Below are positions 43,417 through 51,097 of a stretch of 64,000 bases of DNA, piece after piece. Position 1 is the first letter of the stretch, and each line of letters starts with the position of its first letter. The DNA lies in NCBI GenBank assembly GCA_963716085.1, contig OY970288.1, positions 2,542,001-2,606,000 of the forward strand, in the 5' to 3' direction. The position numbers and the translations under genes are program-made. The notes beneath the pieces were generated by a model. It did not search any database and was not told the origin of the DNA. It worked only from the letters and a program-made list of their open reading frames with translations. The stretch is from Persicitalea sp963716085 (lineage in GTDB: Bacteria > Bacteroidota > Bacteroidia > Cytophagales > Spirosomataceae).

Positions 43417-46056
43417 TCACTCCTTCTGCTGCGCCAAAAACGCTACCAGCGACGCAAATTCCTCATACGATAGCGCGTTCGCCAGTCCGGCGGGCATCAT
43501 CGAGTTTTCCACTTCTTCTCGCTTTACAACGTCGGAAGCCTTAATGCGGGTCACTTGTCCGGCGATGTCGCGCAGGGTGAGTTCATTGGCCGATTCTCCC
43601 GTCACGAAGCCCAGGTAAGTCTTGTTTTCCTTGGCGGTGATCATCACCGTAGAAAAGCCCTGCGAAATGGAGGCGTTAGGTTTCAGGATAGATTCGGCGA
43701 TTTGCTCGCGGTTCATGATCGAGCCGATTTGCCCCATGAAGGGGCCCTTCATGGTTTCACTTTTGTCGATGCTGTGGCAGGCCACGCAGCCCTGTTTTAT
43801 AAAGAGTTTTTTGCCCAGTGCCGCGTCGCCCCGGACTTTGTCCATCGCCAGCATCACGTCCTCGATGGAGGCCTCACCGATTTGACCCTTCTTGTTTTTT
43901 ATTTTGTCAAAATCTATTTTCACTTCCTCCTTCACCGCAGCTACTTCGTTGGTGCCAAACTCGCTGATTCCCAACCGAAGTTTGTCGTTGAGGTCAGTAA
44001 ACAACTGCTTATCGGAAGATTTCTGCCATTCCTGCATTAAAAAGCCCTTGATTGTGGACGACGATCTCCAGGTCGTGGTCTTGTAGTAGGGCCCGTGGGT
44101 GTCGGGCCGGGTACTCCACCACCACGAGCCATCATAAGGAGCCTCTTGCTGGTAGAGTCTCGCTAAGGTGTTCAGAATCTGACTTTTCTTTTTTGCATCA
44201 CTTGATTTTTGATAGGCTGCGATCAATCCATCGACGGCTTTCGTATCGTGCATATAGCGCAAAGCCCATAGTGCCAGCGTGGCGTTTTCGGAGTCGATCG
44301 CTTTCACAGTGGCATCCACCGCATCGAGACTCACCAGAGCCCTGACGGCTAGGTGCGGCAGGATAATGGCCGAATTCGGTGTGGCGTGCGGGCCTTCGGC
44401 ACCCGCCGCCGGGGCGACAAACGAGGTGGGTACTTTCACGGTCAACAAACTAGCAGCAGCTTCCTTGCGCCCTAGTCGGCCAACACCAATAATAGCGGCG
44501 GCCTGAATACGGGGCGAGGGATCGCTTACAGACTTGGTGAAAGGTTCCAGGGGCACTTTTTCGATGAAAGGTTTGCGGTCGGCCAGAGCGCGGAGGGCGT
44601 ACTCGCGCATGGCGGGTTCATTTGTAAGCTCAACCAGATTGTCAATCCCACCGGCTCCGGCGGCCTGGGCGTAGGTATACATGGCGGCTACGCGCACGTA
44701 ATCGGGAAGGCTCTTATCCGCCGCTATCTTCCAGGCGGCGGAGGCAGTTTCTTTGGCCGGGCGCGTGAGCATCTCTTGCTGAACCGCTAACCGCGCCACG
44801 CCACTTTCTGACTTCAATAGCTTCGCCAGTTCGTTGACCGACAGTTCTTCCACCTTAGGGAAAGCTTTGTACTTCCAGTCTTTGGGAACGGCCCGCACGA
44901 CGAAGCCTTTGTCAGGGTTGCCCTTGTAGCTGGCCCGATCCCAGGCGGCGAGGTACATGCGTCCCGAGGCGTCCAAGTCCAAATCGGAAATCTGCGATAG
45001 CTTGATGAATTCTTCCTCCTGCTGCGTGTAAGAGGGCCCGTCGGGTGTCACGCGGTGGATATAAAGTTGACTGCGGCCCCAGTCAGACATCATGGGTACG
45101 CGGTTATACTTTGCGGGCCAATTGGGGTCGTCGATAAACAGCGACCCCGTTCCCGAGCCGCCACCGACGTCTACCAAGGCGGGCAGAATCTCTTCGGTAA
45201 AGTGCTTGAAAAGAACCGGGTAGCCGTATTCGCCCGATTGGATTTGGTGAATGAAGCGGATGTTCCAGCCGCCGCCGTCGTTGGTGTTGCCGCGCGTGAA
45301 AATATTCATGTAGGGGTCGATGGCCACGTCGTAGATATTCCGCAGTCCGTGCGTATAAACCTCCATCTCGGTACCATCGGGGCGCACGCGCAGGATGCCA
45401 CCGCCCAGTTGCGTGAGCTTTTTGCCCGAGCGATCCTCGGCGTTCACGAAGCCAAAATCACCCACGGCGATATAGATCCAGCCGTCGATGCCCATGCGGA
45501 TACCGTTGGTGGCGTGGTCGGTACCGCGACTTTGCAAAAATTTGGGGGAGCTAATATGCTGAATCAGAGGATGCGACGGGCCATCGGCCACGCCGTCCCG
45601 GTTTTTATCCTCAAAAACGACCAGATCCATGCCTTCTGCGATGCCGCTTTCTTGCCCAAAAACGGTGTGCAGCACAAATACCTCATCGCCCCGCGCAATG
45701 ATCCCGCGCGGATTATCGACTTTGGCGAAAATACTATGGCGATCCATTTGCCCATCGTTATCAGCATCCACCAGCTTGACAATGCTCCCCTTGCCGGGCT
45801 CTTTGCCCAACGAACCCATCATGTCCACACCCACGTACACCTCGCCCGTGGCGGCTACGGCCAGACAAGCCGGGCTGGGCGTGAGGTCGGAGCCGGAGAA
45901 GTGTGTGACGTTCAGCTCAGCGGGCCATTTTTCGGCGTTGGGGAGGGAGTCGGGTTGACTGAGGTTTGCTTTCGGTTTGTAAGGAATTGTCGGTTTGGGG
46001 TTATTCCTAAAAAGAAACGGAAAGGCGACAAGCAGGGCGAGAATGATTCTTAGCAT
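43417..46056 (-). CDS. Secreted dehydrogenase-like protein with HEAT repeats and cytochrome c
   Basis: An 879-residue protein with signal peptide (about 1-18). An N-terminal beta-propeller of the PQQ-dependent sugar dehydrogenase or membrane-bound dehydrogenase type (about 45-400) has motifs such as NGIRMGIDGWIYIAVGD. A HEAT-repeat region (about 420-620) and a C-terminal cytochrome c segment with CVACH (near residue 757) and ligand MMPAG follow. It is probably a periplasmic oxidase or dehydrogenase of a sugar-like substrate. No PQQ genes are visible. Confidence 0.82.
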   Translation of the reverse strand: MLRIILALLVAFPFLFRNNPKPTIPYKPKANLSQPDSLPNAEKWPAELNVTHFSGSDLTPSPACLAVAATGEVYVGVDMMGSLGKEPGKGSIVKLVDADNDGQMDRHSIFAKVDNPRGIIARGDEVFVLHTVFGQESGIAEGMDLVVFEDKNRDGVADGPSHPLIQHISSPKFLQSRGTDHATNGIRMGIDGWIYIAVGDFGFVNAEDRSGKKLTQLGGGILRVRPDGTEMEVYTHGLRNIYDVAIDPYMNIFTRGNTNDGGGWNIRFIHQIQSGEYGYPVLFKHFTEEILPALVDVGGGSGTGSLFIDDPNWPAKYNRVPMMSDWGRSQLYIHRVTPDGPSYTQQEEEFIKLSQISDLDLDASGRMYLAAWDRASYKGNPDKGFVVRAVPKDWKYKAFPKVEELSVNELAKLLKSESGVARLAVQQEMLTRPAKETASAAWKIAADKSLPDYVRVAAMYTYAQAAGAGGIDNLVELTNEPAMREYALRALADRKPFIEKVPLEPFTKSVSDPSPRIQAAAIIGVGRLGRKEAAASLLTVKVPTSFVAPAAGAEGPHATPNSAIILPHLAVRALVSLDAVDATVKAIDSENATLALWALRYMHDTKAVDGLIAAYQKSSDAKKKSQILNTLARLYQQEAPYDGSWWWSTRPDTHGPYYKTTTWRSSSTIKGFLMQEWQKSSDKQLFTDLNDKLRLGISEFGTNEVAAVKEEVKIDFDKIKNKKGQIGEASIEDVMLAMDKVRGDAALGKKLFIKQGCVACHSIDKSETMKGPFMGQIGSIMNREQIAESILKPNASISQGFSTVMITAKENKTYLGFVTGESANELTLRDIAGQVTRIKASDVVKREEVENSMMPAGLANALSYEEFASLVAFLAQQKE

Positions 46057-46107
46057 GGGACTGGATTTTTTGTCAAAAAAGATTTATTCACTTCAAATTC
46101 TACTTAT

Positions 46108-46207
46108 TAGTAGCGCAGCCTTCGCGACCTCCGCGAAAACTTAGCGTTCTCTGCGTTGAAATGCTTGAACCGCAGAGGGCGCGGAGGTTTTCGCGGAGGT
46201 CGCAAAG
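46108..46207. repeat. Inverted repeat of TTCGCGGAGGTCGC words
   Basis: The left arm (about 46109-46157; CTTCGCGACCTCCGCGAAAACTT and TCTCTGCGTT, given in parts) is the complement of the right arm (about 46170-46206; AACCGCAGAGGGC and TTTTCGCGGAGGTCGC). It separates the dehydrogenase-like gene from the ATPase gene. Confidence 0.85.
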
Positions 46208-46228
46208 AAATAACCGAAAGCAAGGGAA

Positions 46229-48241
46229 TCACTTGAACTGGTCGAACCGCAAATGCTGCACACGCACCGCGTTCAAAATCGCCAGCGACGCCACGCCTAC
46301 GTCGGCAAAAACCGCCTCCCACATCGTCGCCACACCGCCCGCGCCCAGCACCAGCACGATGGCTTTCACGCCCATCGCCAGCGCGATGTTCTGCCAAACT
46401 ACCCTTCGCGTGGCGCGGCCAATGGCAATAGCCGTGACAATTTTACCGGGCTCGTCGTTTTGGATAATCACGTCGGCGGTTTCGATGGTGGCGTCGGAAC
46501 CCAGGCCGCCCATGGCCATGCCCACGTCGGCCAGGGCCACCACCGGGGCGTCGTTGACACCATCGCCAACGAAGGCCAGTTTGGCTTTGGGGTTGTCGGC
46601 CATTGCCTTTTGCAGCCGCTCGACTTGCGCCACCTTGTCCTCGGGCAGCAGGTCGCCGTGCCACTCGTCCACGCCTACTTGCCGGGCCACCTCCTCAACT
46701 ACCGCCGCTTTGTCGCCCGATAGCATGACGGTGCGGATGCCTTGGGCTTTCAAATTTCTGATTACCTCCGCCGCATCGGTTTTGATTTCGTCGGCGATGG
46801 TAAAGCGCCCCGAGAACTGGCCGTCGAGCGCGGTCATGACGAGGGTGTAGGGGATTTTGGTCAAAGCTTCGTCGAACGAAACACCGAATTTGCGGAGTAG
46901 CTTGGCGTTGCCGACCAGCATTTCGCGGCCTTCCACGTTACCTTTTAGTCCGTGGCCGGGGATTTCTTCGACATTCTCTACCGAGAATGATTCGTAAGCT
47001 TTCTCTTGCTTTTCTTCCCAAACTTCTTCGCCTCGGCCCGCGTATTCAATAATAGCCGCCGCAATCGGGTGGGTCGATTTGCTTTCCAAAGCGGCGGTCA
47101 ATTGCGCGAGTTGGTCGCGCTCGATGCCAAAAGCTTCGACCTCCTGCACCGCAAAAGTACCCTTCGTCAAAGTACCCGTTTTGTCCATGACGACGGTTTT
47201 TAGCTGGGTCAATAAATCCAAAAAAACGGAACCCTTCACCAGAATGCCGTGCCGCGACGCCGCGCCGATGCCGCCAAAGTACCCCAGCGGAATCGAAATC
47301 ACCAGGGCACACGGACAGCCGATGACCAGGAAAACGAGTCCCCGGTAGAGCCAGTCCCGAAACACGTAATCATCCACAAAAAAGTAGGGGAGGAGGGTAA
47401 TAAGAACGGCCAGAGCGCAGATGATGGGCGTGTAAACTTTGGCGAAGCGGGCGATAAATTCCTGCGTTTGGGCCTTGCGACCAGAGGCTTCCTGCACCAG
47501 CTTGAGGATGCGCGATAGCTTGGAATCCTGAAAGGGCGTGGTCACTTCCATCTCCACCAGCGACTGCCGATTAATCATCCCGGCCAGCACCGCCTCGCCG
47601 CGCTTGATGGTGCGCGGCACGCTCTCGCCCGTCAGCGCCGCCGTGTCGAACGAGCCGCTGTCGTAGCGCATGGTGCCGTCCAGTCCAACCTTTTCGCCCG
47701 GCTTGACCTGCACAGTTTCGCCGACTTTCACGGTGGCGGCTTTTACTGCTTGGTACTTGCCATTCCGCACGACGGTCACTTCATCGGGCCGGACGTCGAG
47801 CAGGGCCTTGATGGAGCGCCGCGCCCGCAGTACGGCGGATTCCTGGAATAACTCGCCGATGGTGTAGAACAGCATGACCGCCACGCCCTCGGGATACTCG
47901 CGGATGGCGAAGGCCCCCAGCGTCGCGACACCCATTAGGAAAAATTCGGTAAAAATATCTTTATGTAAAATCCGGCTCCACGCCCGCCGCAACACGGGCC
48001 AGCCCACGGGCAGGTAAGCGGTAACGTATAGCATAAACCGCCACGGATCGACGAACCAGGCTGCGCCGAAAAGATCCAGCGCAAGTCCTGTCAGAAGCAG
48101 CACTATGCTTCCAATGACCGGCAAGTGCTCTTGCCAAAGTTTCGAGTCTCGCTGTCGGTGAGCCGAGGCGGTGGCAGCCGGTGCGTCAGCTTGGCCCGTT
48201 AGTTCTTCGGCGCTGGGGAAGTGGTCGTGACTTTTAGCCAT
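46229..48241 (-). CDS. Heavy-metal P1B-type ATPase, Zn/Cd/Pb group
   Basis: A 670-residue export ATPase with CPC at 309-311 (VIGCPCALVISIP), phosphorylated D353 in MDKTGTLTKG, TGES near 204-207, and GDGVNDAPVVALADVG. The last helices hold a Lys (MGVKAIVLVLG) and Asp (VFADVGVAS) as in ZntA-type pumps, which favours Zn, Cd or Pb. There is no N-terminal HMA domain; only a short His-containing tail. It starts 9 bp after the esterase stop, so the two are likely cotranscribed. Confidence 0.93.
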   Translation of the reverse strand: MAKSHDHFPSAEELTGQADAPAATASAHRQRDSKLWQEHLPVIGSIVLLLTGLALDLFGAAWFVDPWRFMLYVTAYLPVGWPVLRRAWSRILHKDIFTEFFLMGVATLGAFAIREYPEGVAVMLFYTIGELFQESAVLRARRSIKALLDVRPDEVTVVRNGKYQAVKAATVKVGETVQVKPGEKVGLDGTMRYDSGSFDTAALTGESVPRTIKRGEAVLAGMINRQSLVEMEVTTPFQDSKLSRILKLVQEASGRKAQTQEFIARFAKVYTPIICALAVLITLLPYFFVDDYVFRDWLYRGLVFLVIGCPCALVISIPLGYFGGIGAASRHGILVKGSVFLDLLTQLKTVVMDKTGTLTKGTFAVQEVEAFGIERDQLAQLTAALESKSTHPIAAAIIEYAGRGEEVWEEKQEKAYESFSVENVEEIPGHGLKGNVEGREMLVGNAKLLRKFGVSFDEALTKIPYTLVMTALDGQFSGRFTIADEIKTDAAEVIRNLKAQGIRTVMLSGDKAAVVEEVARQVGVDEWHGDLLPEDKVAQVERLQKAMADNPKAKLAFVGDGVNDAPVVALADVGMAMGGLGSDATIETADVIIQNDEPGKIVTAIAIGRATRRVVWQNIALAMGVKAIVLVLGAGGVATMWEAVFADVGVASLAILNAVRVQHLRFDQFK

Positions 48242-48250
48242 GAGAAACCT

Positions 48251-49399
48251 TTATTTCAATAGCTCCATCACCGCTTCGTCACCCACCACCGCTCGCGAGG
48301 GACGAGGATGGGCGGCGGTGAAGACCAGGAGTTCGGGGCAGGGAATAGCTTTCACCAGCGTTTCGTCGATGGCCCCCGAGGCATCGGTGATTTGGCCGAT
48401 ATCCAATTTCAGGTACCGAGCCATAAACGGGTACATGGCTTTCCGCTTGGAGGGGCCATAGTTGTGCTCTTCGTCGGCGAAGTGAGCGTTTTCAACTCGG
48501 TTTTTTCGATCGTAGAGCTCATAAATCTTTTGCAGGTGTGGGAATTCCACCGCCGGTACGTTAGACGTCCAGTCGCCGCCGTCGGAAATCAACAGCATCG
48601 GGCGCGGTGCGGCCAGGGCGGCGATTTCGACGTTATTGGTCTGGAAATCGCCTTTTTTGTGAACGGGCATCCCGCTCTCGCAGGTGCAGCCGCCAAAGAA
48701 ATGCGCCGACACCATCACGCAGGGCACTGCCACCTTCACCCGCTCGTCGAGGGCCGTCATCATGAAGGTCTGCGTGCCGCCACCAGACTCGCCTGTCATG
48801 CCCACCCGCGCCGGGTCCACGCCGGGCAAAGACAGCAAGTAATCGAGAACTCGAATGCTGTTTATCGTTTGCAGCTTGAGGGCTTTCGGGATTCTATGTT
48901 TGCTCTGCTGGGAATCTGCGTAGCCAATCATATCGTAGGCGAAAACAATGGCCCCCATCCGCGCCAGCATGGCGGAGCGGATTTGGGTCGCCTCGCCCAG
49001 GCGCATATCGACGCCGTGCCCGTGCGGACAAAGTACCGCCGCGTAGGAAGTCTGTTTTTTTGTGGGTCGATAGAGGTTGCCCGTTACGAAAATTCCCGGT
49101 ATACTTTCAAGCGCGATGTTCTCGACCGTGTAGCCATTCATTTCCCGGCGGCTGTGGACGATGGGTTTCGAGGTTGGTTTGGGAGGCAGCGGGAGCAAGT
49201 CCATGCCTTCCAGCAAATTGGCCTTGATCTTGGCCGCTCGTTTTTCCCATTCGGCGCGGGAGTTTGGCACGCGCTCTTGCAAAAAGGCCGCTCCCTCGGC
49301 TTCCGTGAAGTAAGCGCCCTTACAAAGTTCAGGCTGGGAGAAAGTGGGAAGATTGTTAAAGAAAACAGCAAGGGCTGTCAAGGTGAGGATGCGCTTCAT
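48251..49399 (-). CDS. Secreted alpha/beta hydrolase (acetyl-esterase-like)
   Basis: A 382-residue protein with signal peptide (MKRILTLTALAVFF) and an alpha/beta hydrolase fold: AAVLCPHGHGVDM (oxyanion), nucleophile Ser in VGMTGESGGGTQTF, and the acid and His near LISDGGDWTS and FADEEHNYGPSK. It resembles acetyl xylan esterase and dienelactone hydrolase relatives. The ATG at 49399 starts the signal peptide; the frame upstream to 49555 has none. A TAnnTTTG element lies upstream. Confidence 0.88.
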   Translation of the reverse strand: MKRILTLTALAVFFNNLPTFSQPELCKGAYFTEAEGAAFLQERVPNSRAEWEKRAAKIKANLLEGMDLLPLPPKPTSKPIVHSRREMNGYTVENIALESIPGIFVTGNLYRPTKKQTSYAAVLCPHGHGVDMRLGEATQIRSAMLARMGAIVFAYDMIGYADSQQSKHRIPKALKLQTINSIRVLDYLLSLPGVDPARVGMTGESGGGTQTFMMTALDERVKVAVPCVMVSAHFFGGCTCESGMPVHKKGDFQTNNVEIAALAAPRPMLLISDGGDWTSNVPAVEFPHLQKIYELYDRKNRVENAHFADEEHNYGPSKRKAMYPFMARYLKLDIGQITDASGAIDETLVKAIPCPELLVFTAAHPRPSRAVVGDEAVMELLK

Positions 49400-49439
49400 A
49401 ATCTGGAAGGTCGGGCGTGATTGGAACCTATGGACTCCG

Positions 49440-49447
49440 CAAAAATA
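49440..49447 (-). promoter_or_regulatory. Bacteroidota -7 element for the esterase-ATPase pair
   Basis: The minus strand reads TATTTTTG (TAnnTTTG) about 40 bp before the ATG at 49399. Confidence 0.4.
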
Positions 49448-49509
49448 TTCGTAAGCATAAGGTGATTTGGCTGCCAGGATACTCACATTGAATCGTTTTC
49501 GAGCATTAG

Positions 49510-50316
49510 TCACCGCTTCAAGCCGGGCTGGAAACCAGGAATACTTCCGTCCCAAGCTTCTTGCAGCGACTCTTTGAACAGATCATTGAGCAAACCAGTG
49601 GCTGGCGGCTGGCGGCGGGGAAGCTTTCGGACGTGTTCGTTGAAACGGGCTATTTTTTCTTCCAAAAAATCGTTGAGTATCTTGATTTTCGGCTCTTCGC
49701 TCAACTCTTCGCCCGCTATTTTCCGGGCTAACAAGTTTTCGATTTCATCTTTCACCGCCGGGTCATGCACCTGGCGGTCCAGCAGTGTTCGGAACTCCAT
49801 CGGAGCCATCGTGTCGGTTTCCTTGATCCAGTCGCAAGCCAGCAGGGGGCGCAAGACGTAAAAGTACTTTTTTACTTTGACCCGCTCGCCTAGCAAGTAG
49901 GCGCGGTAGTTGCGCTCGGCCATGTGCAGATAGTGGTGCAGACAAGACTTGGGATTAAAGTACTGCTTCATCAATTCCCGCATCCGCCCGGCGGTCGCGT
50001 AGTTCTCCGAATACACGGTCGGCGAGTGCAGCCATTCCAGCAGCGGCGGGTTCGACTTGCGGAACAGGCGCAGCGCCTTCTTCAACTCCCAGCCCGCCAG
50101 GTCGAGGTCGTTGGGCAGCATGTCTTCCCGGCTGTCCTTCTTGTCGTCGATCATCAGGTACCAGTCGAGGCTATGCACGTAGAGGTAGCGCACGTCCCAG
50201 TCGCTGTCGGTGGAGGCAAATCCCCAGGCCCGGCTGCCGCTCTCGACGGCGTAGAGGATTTTGATGTCGTGCTGCCGTTCGAGGCGGGCGAGTTCGCGGG
50301 TGATTTGGTCGGTCAA
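49510..50316 (-). CDS. RlaP-family nucleotidyltransferase
   Basis: A 268-residue nucleotidyltransferase of the RNA-repair-associated DNA polymerase beta family (RlaP, PF10127). The minimal NTase motif is GSRAWGFASTDSDWDVR (residues 27-43) with metal acids D37, D39 and D41. A helical C-terminal domain follows. The family has been found beside RNA ligases in predicted RNA repair operons; its chemistry is not well established. The start is TTG at 50316; a stop codon precedes it. It begins 3 bp after the DUF3368 toxin's stop, within the same operon. Confidence 0.88.
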   Translation of the reverse strand: MTDQITRELARLERQHDIKILYAVESGSRAWGFASTDSDWDVRYLYVHSLDWYLMIDDKKDSREDMLPNDLDLAGWELKKALRLFRKSNPPLLEWLHSPTVYSENYATAGRMRELMKQYFNPKSCLHHYLHMAERNYRAYLLGERVKVKKYFYVLRPLLACDWIKETDTMAPMEFRTLLDRQVHDPAVKDEIENLLARKIAGEELSEEPKIKILNDFLEEKIARFNEHVRKLPRRQPPATGLLNDLFKESLQEAWDGSIPGFQPGLKR

Positions 50317-50319
50317 ATG

Positions 50320-50796
50320 CTATTCGTTAACAATTTTTAGAATATCGTGATACAATTTTGGATTAACCCAGAAACCTATTTCCAAAATAAGCTTGTCTAG
50401 CAGAGGTTTGATTCTTGAAAGGTGCCCTTTTAACTTGGCCTCAATCAATATGCCTAATAAACCCGAAACCAAGAGGCCGTGCTGCTTGGCGATCTGTCTT
50501 CCTTTGCGTTCATCAATAAGCAATAAATCTGCTTCCAACTCTAAGCCTAGCGCGATAGCTTCTGATTCTCCAGCATCGAGTTGTTGTCTTAATTGATCGT
50601 ATAATGCTTGATTGGCGCCAGAATTTATGGAAATCCAAGAGATTTTCTCGACTATTTTTGCTTGTTCCCCCACCTTAGCGAGTTCATCCAATACCATTTT
50701 TGGAATCACAATCTCACCGTAAAGTTTTTTCAGAAGCGACAACTGACCCAACTGAATAAGATTTGTTAAAATGGAAGTGTCGCAGATAACAACCAT
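50320..50796 (-). CDS. DUF3368 PIN-like toxin
   Basis: A 158-residue PIN-like protein of the DUF3368 family: ICDTSILTNLIQLGQ with the first acidic residue, then GESEAIALGLELEADLLLIDERKGRQIA with the central acids, and VSGLLGILIEAK. It is likely an RNase toxin. Its ATG overlaps the stop of the UPF0175 gene (TGATG), so translation is coupled. The RlaP gene follows. Confidence 0.9.
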   Translation of the reverse strand: MVVICDTSILTNLIQLGQLSLLKKLYGEIVIPKMVLDELAKVGEQAKIVEKISWISINSGANQALYDQLRQQLDAGESEAIALGLELEADLLLIDERKGRQIAKQHGLLVSGLLGILIEAKLKGHLSRIKPLLDKLILEIGFWVNPKLYHDILKIVNE

Positions 50797-51050
50797 CAGG
50801 AGGCTTTCCTTCTGTTTAACTCTTCAAGATTCTTTAAGTCCGTCCGAAGATCCTCCGCATCATACTTTATATACACATTTCGGCGGGCCAACTCTTTCTG
50901 AAAAGCAAGTTGGTTCAAACTTGCCAAATTTCTGGCCTGGCCCATCGAAAGACGTTCTGTATCATATAGATGGACGGCTATCTCGATCACCAATTCCTCA
51001 GCAGTCATTTCTGCTTTTTTTAAAATCTCTTCTTTTATCAGCAAGTCCAT
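50796..51050 (-). CDS. UPF0175 antitoxin
   Basis: An 84-residue UPF0175 protein, with LVIEIAVHLYDTERLSMGQARNLA and a helix-turn-helix-like FQKELARRNVYIKYD, the usual partner of DUF3368 PIN-like toxins. The ATG at 51050 is the family start; the upstream frame extends to 51101 without support. A TAnnTTTG element lies about 39 bp upstream. Confidence 0.88.
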   Translation of the reverse strand: MDLLIKEEILKKAEMTAEELVIEIAVHLYDTERLSMGQARNLASLNQLAFQKELARRNVYIKYDAEDLRTDLKNLEELNRRKAS

Positions 51051-51088
51051 ACACCGTAAGTTTTGATTGTGGTTAAAAACCTTCTGCT

Positions 51089-51096
51089 CAAAAATA
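51089..51096 (-). promoter_or_regulatory. Bacteroidota -7 element for the UPF0175-DUF3368-RlaP operon
   Basis: The minus strand reads TATTTTTG (TAnnTTTG) about 39 bp before the antitoxin ATG and just inside the end of the upstream GH3 gene. Confidence 0.45.
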
Positions 51097-51097
51097 G

